Below are positions 16,991 to 25,065 of a DNA stretch of 45,462 nt, piece by piece. The DNA lies in assembly GCA_017521195.1 (NCBI GenBank), contig JAFXGP010000084.1, forward strand, positions 1 through 45,462. The letters are read 5' to 3'. Positions within the stretch are counted from its first letter, which is position 1. Each line of letters opens with the position of its first letter. The notes beneath the pieces were generated by a model that worked only from the letters and a program-made list of their open reading frames with translations, searched no databases and had not been told where the DNA came from. The position numbers and the translations under genes were made by a program. This stretch comes from Lachnospiraceae bacterium. GTDB taxonomy: Bacteria > Bacillota > Clostridia > Lachnospirales > Lachnospiraceae.

Positions 16991-17027
16991 AATGTAACAG
17001 ACCGCCGAACCGGCGGACTGTTACATT
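16991..17027 (-). terminator. Terminator of the ene-reductase/aconitase X operon
   Basis: AATGTAACAG pairs with CTGTTACATT, and inside it CCGCCG pairs with CGGCGG over an AAC loop, with one A-A mismatch. On the minus strand the stem is followed by aaatttttttg. A strong intrinsic terminator about 50 bases past the small-subunit stop. Confidence 0.85.
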
Positions 17028-17079
17028 ATTATCTATTTAGCCTTTATAACTGATACAACCTTTTTTGCCAAAGACTCTT

Positions 17080-17532
17080 TTAACCTTCTACGACAACTAC
17101 TCCATCCTCTTTAACAGTAATTGTCATTCCTGTTTTTACATATTCTAAGAAATCGTCTCCCAAAGAATCAATTACAGGCATTTTCGTATCTTCACCTTCC
17201 AACCAAACATCTGCTAAGATAACTCCTGCACCTGCAAGAGAATCGATTGGTTTGGAGAACAACATACATGCCGGCTGTCTGCCCATAGAACATGCACAAT
17301 ATAATACCATACCACCGGTTGTGGAACCGATTGTCTGTGGCAAGCAAAGTGCTTTACCAAACATCTGGTGATTAAAGAGGTCCGGATTGTTCTGATCGCC
17401 GCAAGTAGCCTTTTTATCCCCAAACTGTAATGCTTTCTGGAAAGAAGCTAAGGTATTTAATCCACCGTGGGAAACAAGTGCTTCTGCTTTTACGCATCCG
17501 GGAGCAACTACTCTTCCTTTAAATTCTTTCAT
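17080..17532 (-). CDS. Aconitase X swivel (small) subunit, divergent
   Basis: A 150-residue DUF126/AcnX swivel-domain protein, the partner of the large subunit encoded just upstream (one base between stop and start, strong AGGAGG). Known AcnX enzymes are hydro-lyases such as cis-3-hydroxyproline dehydratase and phosphomevalonate dehydratase. The backbone pattern is kept: GKALCLPQTIGSTTGGMVLY, then GRQPACMLFSKPIDSLAGAGVILADVW. But the usual serine-rich loop after the GS pair is replaced by TTGG, and the SFWGGVD-type segment of the family is FQKALQFGDKKA here. So this is a subfamily whose substrate cannot be transferred from the characterised enzymes. Confidence 0.82.
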   Translation of the reverse strand: MKEFKGRVVAPGCVKAEALVSHGGLNTLASFQKALQFGDKKATCGDQNNPDLFNHQMFGKALCLPQTIGSTTGGMVLYCACSMGRQPACMLFSKPIDSLAGAGVILADVWLEGEDTKMPVIDSLGDDFLEYVKTGMTITVKEDGVVVVEG

Positions 17533-17533
17533 C

Positions 17534-18808
17534 TTAGTTGCCTCCTTTCGTAATCTGAACTAAAATTTCATCATCTGTATAGTAACGAGCTGTGGTATAG
17601 GTACGAAGCTTGTTAGAAGATGTAATTACAGGCATCTTGCCGCACAATGGGTTGTTCATGTACATTAATGGACAAATGTAAGAAACAATCACTCCACATG
17701 CTTTTAAACGTGCTGCATAAGGAGTTTTTTCAAATTCCTTAATTACCGCAGGAGCTGCTGTAAATACAGTCGGAATCAATACTTTTTTATTGCCTGCTTC
17801 TTTTAAACCATTTTCCACTTTGTCTGTCCAGGTCTTTAACTGTTCTAAACTCATATGAGGACATCCCATGAAACAAAGTTTTGGTTTTGCATCTTTGTTT
17901 TTCCACATTACAGGATAGCTGTCATATACTCTCTGTAATTCTGCATCATCAATTACATAAACTTTTGCATCTTTTGTAATCAGTTTTTCACCCTGTTCTA
18001 CGGCATCAGGAGTAAGGTTTTCTACATGGTATAAACCTACCGCACCGTTAGAAGCTGTTGCTGCACCAAAGTCTTTTAAGTATGTGCAGGCAGCATCATC
18101 AAGTTCTGTACCTAACCATTTATCAAGGCCTTTAATATATGGAACATCTTCCATAACCTTCATACCGATGGCAGAACCAAGAAGCTGTGCTTCCGGTTTT
18201 TTCGTTGTTTTGATTTCTACAACCCAAGTTGCTTTTCTTCCTTCATCGGTAACAAGACCAAAATAAGGAACATATCCAACGATAGACTGCATAATATCAA
18301 TAATACCGGAGTTACGGTTTACTTTTGCACCAAGGACAGAGTTTGCATATACTACTGCGGAAGATTCTGCCCAACTTAACACTTCTCCTTTGGCAGGTTT
18401 GTTTCCTACTTCATCCATATAACATGCACAGGTAAATGCATTATCATCCATTAAACCAAGGGATTTTAACTGTCCTTCATAAAAGTCCTGTTTGGAATAC
18501 ATAATTTTATTAAAGATAATATCCTGAATAAAATTCTTTGGTACATTAGGATCACATGGTCTTGGGTCCACAGAGAATTTCTGCTGTGAAATAGCACCAT
18601 CTTCAATTAATTTATTAAATAAATCATAGACAGGTCCTAAAGCTTTTAAACCAAAGGATGTAACTAAATGATTATATTTACTTGTTACAGGAATTAATTT
18701 TTCTGCGCCAAAAAGTTCACCATAACGAACTACGGATTCCATAACTTTTGCCATAGTTTCGCCTTTGGAACCATTTAATATGGCCTGTTGTTCTTCTGTC
18801 AAAAACAT
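17534..18808 (-). CDS. Aconitase X catalytic (large) subunit
   Basis: A 424-residue DUF521/AcnX protein. The family signature WAESSAVVYANSVLGAKVNR (146-165) is intact, and likely Fe-S cysteines are C127/C129, C316 in MGCPHMS, and C379 in ICPLMYMNNPLCG. The start is ATG 18808 (MFLTEEQQAIL) with AAAGGAAG upstream; the frame runs 14 codons further back through the hairpin at 18830-18863. Family knowledge gives a dehydration of a hydroxy acid using an Fe-S cluster; the substrate here is unknown. It sits between the ene-reductase and the small subunit. Confidence 0.87.
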   Translation of the reverse strand: MFLTEEQQAILNGSKGETMAKVMESVVRYGELFGAEKLIPVTSKYNHLVTSFGLKALGPVYDLFNKLIEDGAISQQKFSVDPRPCDPNVPKNFIQDIIFNKIMYSKQDFYEGQLKSLGLMDDNAFTCACYMDEVGNKPAKGEVLSWAESSAVVYANSVLGAKVNRNSGIIDIMQSIVGYVPYFGLVTDEGRKATWVVEIKTTKKPEAQLLGSAIGMKVMEDVPYIKGLDKWLGTELDDAACTYLKDFGAATASNGAVGLYHVENLTPDAVEQGEKLITKDAKVYVIDDAELQRVYDSYPVMWKNKDAKPKLCFMGCPHMSLEQLKTWTDKVENGLKEAGNKKVLIPTVFTAAPAVIKEFEKTPYAARLKACGVIVSYICPLMYMNNPLCGKMPVITSSNKLRTYTTARYYTDDEILVQITKGGN

Positions 18809-18829
18809 AATGTTCTTCCTTTCTGTTAA

Positions 18830-18863
18830 TTTGCGGTGACACATCATCATGTATCACCACAAA
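18830..18863 (-). other. Intercistronic hairpin between ene-reductase and aconitase X
   Basis: In the 69-base gap the minus-strand RNA can form a 14-pair stem (TTTGTGGTGATACA with TGTGTCACCGCAAA, two G-U pairs, loop TGATGA). No U-run follows, so it is unlikely to terminate. It may protect or mark an mRNA processing point that sets the ratio of the two products. Confidence 0.55.
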
Positions 18864-18877
18864 CTATATTTTCTTTC

Positions 18878-20950
18878 CTATAATTTCATTGCAACATCCC
18901 ATGCGCCCCAGATAACTGTACGAAGGCTTCCTACCTGCGCAGCATCTCCGATTACATGTACATGTTTGCTCTTAGCAAATGCCGGTGTCGGAACATAACC
19001 AACAGATACTACTGTTGTATCTGCTTTTAATTCTTTTACTGTACCATCTTTCTGGGCAATAACAACGCTTCCGTCTTTGATTTCTTTCACACTGGCTTCT
19101 ACATAGGTAGGCACGTTGTTTGAAACAAAGAAGTCACGTAAGTAACTTGCATTTGGAAGAGGCACTTTGTCAGATACTATTAAGTCATGTTTTGCTTCCA
19201 CGATAACCGGTTTTTTACCATGTAAGTAAAGGTCATAAGCGATTTCACAACCGGATAAACCACCACCGATAATAACTACATCTTCACCAATGTTACTCTG
19301 ATTTCCAAGTAAGAAATCAACTGCTTCCACAGCTTTTTCGATACCTTTCACAGGAATCTTACGTGCTTTTGCACCGGTTGCAACGATAACTTCATCTGCA
19401 TTTAATTCTTCAATACTCTTAACTTCTGTATTCATATGAACATCGATCGGATATTTCTGAAGTTCTCTTTCATACCAAGCGATAAGCATTCTGTCATGTT
19501 CTTTATAAGAAGGAGCTGCAGCTGCAATAAAGATACCGCCCAGACGATCTGTTTTTTCGTAAAGAGATACTTTATGTCCGCGTTTTGCAAGTAAAATAGC
19601 TGCTTCCATACCACCAATACCACCACCGATGACAGCAATATTTTTCACTTTCTTCGCCGGTTTGATTTCATATTTATTGGACTGCATTACTCTAGGATCC
19701 AATGCACATCTTGCAATATGGCTTACATCATGAAGTGACTGCTGATTTGCTACACCTTTGTATTTTGCCATGTTAAAACAAGCATTGTGACAGCAAATAC
19801 ATGGACGGATATCTTCCATACGTCCTTCAATTAATTTTGTAACCCATTCTGAGTCAGCAAGGAACTGACGGGCTACACCCATACCATCGATAAGACCTTC
19901 TTCAATTGCTTTTGAAGCAACATCTACTTCCATACGTCCTGCACAAACAACCGGGATATCTACAAACTTCTTAATATGAGCCACGTCATCTAAGTTACAG
20001 TTTGTAGGCATATACATCGGTGGATGAGCCCAGTACCAAGAGTCATAGGTACCATTATCTGCATTAAGCATATCGTACCCTGCATCCTGAAGATATTTTG
20101 CTGCTTTTTCAGATTCTTCCATATCACGTCCAAATTCTTGGAATTCTTCCCCTGGTACTGCACCTTCACAGAAACCTTTCATCTTAGAGGTTACGGAATA
20201 GCGAAGAGAAACCGGGAAATCTTCTCCACATGTTTCTTTGATTGCTTTTACAATTTCTACAGGGAAACGATAACGGTTTTCAAAGGAACCGCCGTATTCG
20301 TCAGTACGTTTGTTAGTACATTCCATCGTAAACTGGTCTAACAAATAGCCTTCATGTACAGCATGTACTTCCACACCGTCAACACCTGCATCCATACATA
20401 ATTTTGCTGTTTTTGCAAATGCATCTACGATTTCGTGAATTTCTTTTTTAGTAAGAGCACGTGTGGTCAAATCTTCTGCCCAACGGGAAGGTAACTCACT
20501 GGGAGCTGCACTTTCATAGGGAAGGTCGATGATTGGTTTGATTAATGTGCTGATTACTTTTGATTTTGCAAGCGGAACAAGTGGAGATGTAATCGCCCAT
20601 GAACGTCCCATTCCAGCGGTAAGCTGGATAAATAATTTAGCTCCTGTTTTATGAATTTCGTTCATAAATTCTTTTAATTCCACGAACATTTTCTCATTTT
20701 CATAGAGCCACTGTCCCCAATATGTACTCTTAATCGGAGCAATACCGGTAATAATAAGACCTACATTGTTATTTGCTTTTTCAAGGAAAAACTTTGCAGC
20801 CTCTTTGTCAAAATGATTTCCTGTTAATTCCATCCAACCGAACAGCGATGTTCCGCCCATTGGACACAATACGATTCTGTTTTTAATTTCCACATCCCTG
20901 ATTTTCCAAGGGGTAAACAGTGGAGAATACTTTGGATCCATGTTACTCAT
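18878..20950 (-). CDS. Old yellow enzyme-type ene-reductase (2,4-dienoyl-CoA reductase / BaiCD-like)
   Basis: A 690-residue flavoprotein. Residues 1-375 form the FMN-binding TIM barrel (NRIVLCPMGG; EVHAVHEGYLLDQFTMECTNKRTDEYGGSFENRYRFP). A cysteine cluster C384-x2-C387-x3-C391 and C415 should hold a [4Fe-4S] centre, although the last spacing (23) is wider than the usual 11-12. The C-terminal half has two Rossmann motifs, VIGGGIGGMEAA (FAD) and VIIGGGLSGCEIA (NAD(P)H). Relatives reduce activated C=C bonds: dienoyl-CoA, bile-acid enones, cinnamate, bilirubin. The substrate here is undetermined. GAGGGAGGAAAT precedes the ATG. It heads the operon with aconitase X. Confidence 0.88.
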   Translation of the reverse strand: MSNMDPKYSPLFTPWKIRDVEIKNRIVLCPMGGTSLFGWMELTGNHFDKEAAKFFLEKANNNVGLIITGIAPIKSTYWGQWLYENEKMFVELKEFMNEIHKTGAKLFIQLTAGMGRSWAITSPLVPLAKSKVISTLIKPIIDLPYESAAPSELPSRWAEDLTTRALTKKEIHEIVDAFAKTAKLCMDAGVDGVEVHAVHEGYLLDQFTMECTNKRTDEYGGSFENRYRFPVEIVKAIKETCGEDFPVSLRYSVTSKMKGFCEGAVPGEEFQEFGRDMEESEKAAKYLQDAGYDMLNADNGTYDSWYWAHPPMYMPTNCNLDDVAHIKKFVDIPVVCAGRMEVDVASKAIEEGLIDGMGVARQFLADSEWVTKLIEGRMEDIRPCICCHNACFNMAKYKGVANQQSLHDVSHIARCALDPRVMQSNKYEIKPAKKVKNIAVIGGGIGGMEAAILLAKRGHKVSLYEKTDRLGGIFIAAAAPSYKEHDRMLIAWYERELQKYPIDVHMNTEVKSIEELNADEVIVATGAKARKIPVKGIEKAVEAVDFLLGNQSNIGEDVVIIGGGLSGCEIAYDLYLHGKKPVIVEAKHDLIVSDKVPLPNASYLRDFFVSNNVPTYVEASVKEIKDGSVVIAQKDGTVKELKADTTVVSVGYVPTPAFAKSKHVHVIGDAAQVGSLRTVIWGAWDVAMKL

Positions 20951-20984
20951 GCGATTTCCTCCCTCATTAAATATACTCCTCTAT

Positions 20985-21030
20985 ATCATACTTCATTTCA
21001 TTGACAAAGTCAAAATTATAAGACTATAAT
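20985..21030. promoter_or_regulatory. Divergent promoters sharing a -35 palindrome
   Basis: Plus strand: TTGACA (21001-21006), 18-base spacer, TATAAT (21025-21030), towards the MATE gene. Minus strand: TTGACT (21013-21008), 17-base spacer, TATGAT (20990-20985), towards the ene-reductase. Both -35 boxes lie in the palindrome TTGACAAAGTCAA, so polymerase cannot sit on both at once. Confidence 0.75.
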
Positions 21031-21126
21031 GTTATTCTAATTTTAATAAATTGATGGATGAAAATAATAAAATCGGAAGTTTTTGAATAAAAATATCCTT
21101 TTAGCTATGAAAGAAGGAGAAAATAT

Positions 21127-22524
21127 ATGCTAAAGAATTTCAGAAAAAAATTTATCGGTACCAAAGATTTTTATATCTATGTTCTTGGTATTGCCGTTCC
21201 CATGATTATTCAAAATGCAATCACTAATTTTGTCAGCTTTTTGGATAATATTATGGTAGGTCAGATTGGTACGGAACAGATGTCCGGTGTAGCCATAGCA
21301 AATCAGCTTATTTTTGTATTTAATTTATGTATTTTCGGCGGTGTATCCGGTGCCGGAATTTTTGGAACCCAGTTTTTTGGCAAAGGCGATTATGAAGGTC
21401 AGAAATATACCTTTCGTTTCAAAGTATATATTTGTGCCCTCTTAACAGTAATTGCTTTATTATTAGGAAACTTCTTAGATACAGAATTGATTTCTCTTTA
21501 CCTAAACGATACCGGTTCCGTGGGTGATATCTCTCTTGCCTTAGATTATGGAAAACACTATCTGGCAATTATGCTGATAGGCTTAATTCCTTTTGCAATC
21601 TCTCAGGTATATATCAATACTATTCGTGAAACCGGGCACACCTTGATTCCGATGATTGCCAGTATGATTGCTGTATTCACAAATCTGATTTTAGATTACT
21701 GCTTAATTTTTGGTGCCTTCGGATTACCTCAAATGGGCGTTCGTGGTGCTGCTCTGGCTACCATTATTGCCCGCTTTATAGAATGTATCATCGTTGTTGT
21801 CTGGACTCACTTAAATCCGGGAAAAAATAAATATATCGTAGGTGCTTACCGCAGTTTTTATATCCCCGGAAATATTTTAAAAGATGTTCTTAAAAAAGGA
21901 ACTCCGTTAATGATTAATGAAATGTTATGGTCTATGGGAATGACCGTAATTGTACAATGCTATGCCATCCGCGGTTTAGAGGTGGTTGCCGCACAAAATA
22001 TTTCCTCAACCATCACTAACTTATTTAATATTGTATATATCCAGTTGGGTGCCTCTATTGCCATTGTGGTCGGTCAGCTTCTTGGTGCCGGTAAATTAAA
22101 GGAAGCCAGAGATGCCGATACCAAAATGATTTTCTTTGTTGTCACTGCCTGTATCGGAATGTCTGTACTTATGAGTGCTTTTGGGGGATTGTTCCCACAG
22201 ATTTATAATACCGAAGAAGCCATCAAAGAACTGGCTACAAAATTTATCTTTATTTCTGCCCTAATGATGCCTGTTTGTGCCTTTTGTCACAGTACCTATT
22301 TTACTCTTCGTTCCGGCGGAAAAACCGGAGTTACCTTCATTTTTGACTCCGTTTATACTTGGCTTATTGTAATTCCTGTAGCTTACTGTTTATCCCACTT
22401 TACAAACTGGAGCATTGTACCTGTATTCTTTTGTGTACAATCCATGGAATTTGTAAAAGCAATTATCGGATTTTTTATGGTAAAAAGCAATGTATGGCTA
22501 AATACGATTGTAAAAGATTCATAA
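21127..22524 (+). CDS. MATE family multidrug/metabolite exporter
   Basis: A 465-residue MATE (MatE/NorM-like) transporter with about 12 predicted membrane segments. Typical stretches are GIAVPMIIQNAITNFVSFLD, MVGQIGTEQMSGVAIANQ and GTPLMINEMLWSMGMTVIV. Such proteins export cationic or organic compounds with Na+ or H+. GAAGGAG precedes the start. It is divergently transcribed from the ene-reductase operon and followed after 14 bases by the FUSC-like gene, so export of the pathway's substrate or product is a fair inference. Confidence 0.88.
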   Translation: MLKNFRKKFIGTKDFYIYVLGIAVPMIIQNAITNFVSFLDNIMVGQIGTEQMSGVAIANQLIFVFNLCIFGGVSGAGIFGTQFFGKGDYEGQKYTFRFKVYICALLTVIALLLGNFLDTELISLYLNDTGSVGDISLALDYGKHYLAIMLIGLIPFAISQVYINTIRETGHTLIPMIASMIAVFTNLILDYCLIFGAFGLPQMGVRGAALATIIARFIECIIVVVWTHLNPGKNKYIVGAYRSFYIPGNILKDVLKKGTPLMINEMLWSMGMTVIVQCYAIRGLEVVAAQNISSTITNLFNIVYIQLGASIAIVVGQLLGAGKLKEARDADTKMIFFVVTACIGMSVLMSAFGGLFPQIYNTEEAIKELATKFIFISALMMPVCAFCHSTYFTLRSGGKTGVTFIFDSVYTWLIVIPVAYCLSHFTNWSIVPVFFCVQSMEFVKAIIGFFMVKSNVWLNTIVKDS

Positions 22525-22538
22525 GGAGATTTTGAAAT

Positions 22539-23447
22539 ATGTTAAAAAAATGGTCCAGATTACGTGTTGGTCCAAGAACTATGAAAACTGCTTTAGCAGT
22601 AACCTTATCCATCATCATGGTATCCTTTTATGGTTCCAGTACCTCTAACTTAATATTCGCTACCATTGGTGCATTATCTGCCATGGGAGCCACCTTTAAA
22701 GAATCTGTGTCATCCAGTGTTTCCCAAATAGCAGCCGTCGTCTTTGGTGCTTTGGCAGGAGTTCTTTTGCTTTCCCTACATCTTCCACCTTTACCGGCTT
22801 CCGGTATCGGAGTTATTGTGGTGATTACTTTTTACAATTTGTTGCGTCTGAAAATATCTCCAACCTTGGCATGCATAGTGGTAGTTACTATCTGTAATCT
22901 GACTTCTACAACACCATTTGTTTATGCCATGGAACGAATCTGGGACACTGCCATCGGTTTATTAGTAGGTATGCTGATTAATCTGTTTATCTTTCCTTAT
23001 GACAACAGCAAACAGATTCGTAATACCATTTACAGATTGGATAAAGAATTAATTCTCTATTTGGAAGATATGTTTGACGGCGATGAAAACTTACCTAACG
23101 TAAACAAAATGGTAACTTCTTTGGATGAGATCAATCATGGTTTAAAAATATTTTCCGACCAAAAACTTCTGTATCATAGAAAAAAACAACGTAATGATCT
23201 GCACTCTCTTTGGGACTGCGAAGAAAAAGCCCGCCAGTTAGTACTTCATTTGGAAATCTTAAGCGCGCTTCCCTTCCCCGGTGTTTTAAATCCTTACAAT
23301 CGTGAACGTTTGGAACGGAATGGAGCTAAAATCAGAGATCAACGAATTCCGGCAGAACCTTCGGAATTAGATGTTGTAACAAATTTCCATGTAAGTCAGG
23401 TATTAGATTTAAGAAGAGAATTGATAAATGGATTGAGGGAGAATTAA
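22539..23447 (+). CDS. Aromatic acid exporter family (FUSC/ArAE-like) membrane protein
   Basis: A 302-residue protein. The N-terminal half is four to six hydrophobic helices of the ArAE_1/FUSC type (MKTALAVTLSIIMVSFYGSS; LIFATIGALSAMGATFKESV; IWDTAIGLLVGMLINLFIFP). The C-terminal half is cytosolic and helical. Relatives include p-hydroxybenzoate exporters, but many members are uncharacterised. It is translated from AAGGAG right after the MATE stop. The terminator hairpin at 23435-23461 overlaps its last codons. Confidence 0.82.
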   Translation: MLKKWSRLRVGPRTMKTALAVTLSIIMVSFYGSSTSNLIFATIGALSAMGATFKESVSSSVSQIAAVVFGALAGVLLLSLHLPPLPASGIGVIVVITFYNLLRLKISPTLACIVVVTICNLTSTTPFVYAMERIWDTAIGLLVGMLINLFIFPYDNSKQIRNTIYRLDKELILYLEDMFDGDENLPNVNKMVTSLDEINHGLKIFSDQKLLYHRKKQRNDLHSLWDCEEKARQLVLHLEILSALPFPGVLNPYNRERLERNGAKIRDQRIPAEPSELDVVTNFHVSQVLDLRRELINGLREN

Positions 23448-23461
23448 TCTCCCTCTTTTTT
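23435..23461 (+). terminator. Terminator overlapping the FUSC-like stop codon
   Basis: A perfect 8-bp stem GAGGGAGA/TCTCCCTC with loop ATTAA (which contains the TAA stop), followed by TTTTTT. It ends the MATE-FUSC transcript, so the flavoprotein pair downstream likely has its own promoter. Confidence 0.85.
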
Positions 23462-23476
23462 ATCATCATTCCTACA

Positions 23477-23505
23477 TTGCATTCCCCACTAAAAAATGCT
23501 ACTCT
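23477..23505 (+). promoter_or_regulatory. Possible promoter of the flavoprotein-ferredoxin reductase pair
   Basis: TTGCAT (23477-23482), a 17-base spacer and TACTCT (23500-23505). A moderate match placed correctly between the terminator at 23461 and the start at 23544. Confidence 0.4.
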
Positions 23506-23543
23506 AGAAGTAACGAAAAACAAATAAAAAAGGAGGAATTACT

Positions 23544-25064
23544 ATGGACAAAATGTTTGATGTTATCGTAGTTGGTGCCGGAAACGGTGGCTTGGCAGCA
23601 GCTGCAAATACAGCAAAAGAAGGTCTCAATACACTTTTGCTGGAAAAACATAATATCCCAGGTGGATGTGCTACCAGCTTCCGTAGAGGACGTTTCGAAT
23701 TCGAACCATCTCTACATGAGTTATGTAGTGTAGGGACAGCAGAACGTCCTAATGTTGTCTACAAGGTTTTTGATGACCTTGGTGCTAAAATTAATTGGGA
23801 ATATGAAAAAGGACACATCTTCCGTTCTATTTCCAAAGGTGAAAATGGCTTTGATGTCCGTGTCAATGCAGGAATCGAAGGTTTCTGTGAATCTCTGGAA
23901 AAAGAAGTTCCGGGATGTAAAGAAAATGTTCGTGCACTTCTTGCCCTGAAACCAAAGATTGCCGCAGCCATCGATTATATCTATGCTACCAAAGGAAATC
24001 CAAACGGCTTAGTTATGCTCTTAAAACATGCTGATTTCATGCGTGCTGCAGGTCACAGTGTGGAAGAGGTTATGACAGCTCTTGGCATTCCTGAAAAAGC
24101 ACAAAATATCATTTGTACTTACTGGGGATATCTCGGAGTACCAACAGATGAATTGAACTGTATGCACTTTTTAAACATGCTGTACGATTATGTAGTAGAC
24201 GGCGCTGCTATGCCTCGTCATCGTAGCCATGAACTCTCTCTTGCTCTCATTGATGTTATCCAGAAACACGGCGGACAGGTTTGGTATAACAGTGAAGTTA
24301 CAGAATTCCTATACAAAGAAGACGGCAGTGTTTGCGGTGTGGTTGCTAATGGTGAAAAATTATATGCCAAGGAAGTTATTTCCAACGTTATCCCTCATAA
24401 TGTATTTAACATGAGTGAAACAAAATATATCCCTGAACAGAACTTGAAACTTGCTAATGCCAGAGAATTCGGTATCTCTGTAGCCACTGTTTACTTAGGA
24501 TTAGACTGTACTATTGAAGAACTTGGTATGACGGATTACACCGTATTTATTTCCGGCAATCCTAATCCTCGTGTACAGAACGATACCAGAGCTGAAGACG
24601 GTCTCTATATTGTTAACAGCTTAAACAATGTGATTCCTGACAGCAGTGAACCGGGTACCTGTACCATGTTCTTTACCATTCCGGTATACGGACATGATGT
24701 TCCAAAGGATCTGACACCTCAGGGCTACAAAAAATACAAAAACGATTTAGCTAAGAAGTATATTGAAGATGCAGAAAAAGTTCTCGGCATTTCCATTATG
24801 CCTCATATCGAAGAAATCAGTGTTGCAACACCGGTTACTTTTGCCCGCTACTTAGGAACACCGGAAGGAACTATTTATGGTTATAAATTATCCGGTTGGG
24901 ATAATCTTATGGCCCGTACTGCCGGTGAAAAGAACGATTATGCAATTCCGGGACTTAGCTTCTGTGGAGGTCACTACATTCGTGGTGACGGTTACAGCTG
25001 TGCTTATATTATGGGTGATACCATCGGAAAACGTGTTGCAAAACGTTTAAAAGGAGGTGCTTAA
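23544..25064 (+). CDS. CrtI/phytoene desaturase-like FAD-dependent oxidoreductase
   Basis: A 506-residue flavoprotein. The N-terminal dinucleotide-binding motif is VIVVGAGNGGLAAAANTAKEG, followed by LLEKHNIPGGCATSFRRG, the pattern of the phytoene desaturase/carotenoid isomerase superfamily. The C-terminus has the FAD-closing motif PGLSFCGGHYIRGDGYSCAYIMG. No carotenoid genes are near, so a desaturase, isomerase or reductase acting on another substrate is more likely. AAAGGAGG precedes the start. It is followed directly by the ferredoxin-type reductase, which may be its electron partner. Confidence 0.82.
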   Translation: MDKMFDVIVVGAGNGGLAAAANTAKEGLNTLLLEKHNIPGGCATSFRRGRFEFEPSLHELCSVGTAERPNVVYKVFDDLGAKINWEYEKGHIFRSISKGENGFDVRVNAGIEGFCESLEKEVPGCKENVRALLALKPKIAAAIDYIYATKGNPNGLVMLLKHADFMRAAGHSVEEVMTALGIPEKAQNIICTYWGYLGVPTDELNCMHFLNMLYDYVVDGAAMPRHRSHELSLALIDVIQKHGGQVWYNSEVTEFLYKEDGSVCGVVANGEKLYAKEVISNVIPHNVFNMSETKYIPEQNLKLANAREFGISVATVYLGLDCTIEELGMTDYTVFISGNPNPRVQNDTRAEDGLYIVNSLNNVIPDSSEPGTCTMFFTIPVYGHDVPKDLTPQGYKKYKNDLAKKYIEDAEKVLGISIMPHIEEISVATPVTFARYLGTPEGTIYGYKLSGWDNLMARTAGEKNDYAIPGLSFCGGHYIRGDGYSCAYIMGDTIGKRVAKRLKGGA

Positions 25065-25065
25065 G

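Noticed and set aside
18809-18877. Terminator or riboswitch between the ene-reductase and aconitase X
   Set aside because: The hairpin has no U-run and the gap is too short for a known riboswitch class.
18878-20950. A bile-acid bai operon
   Set aside because: Only the reductase resembles BaiCD/BaiH; no CoA ligase, BaiE dehydratase or BaiG transporter is present.
23544-25064. Carotenoid biosynthesis
   Set aside because: The CrtI-like fold is shared by many flavoproteins and there is no phytoene synthase or prenyl transferase nearby.
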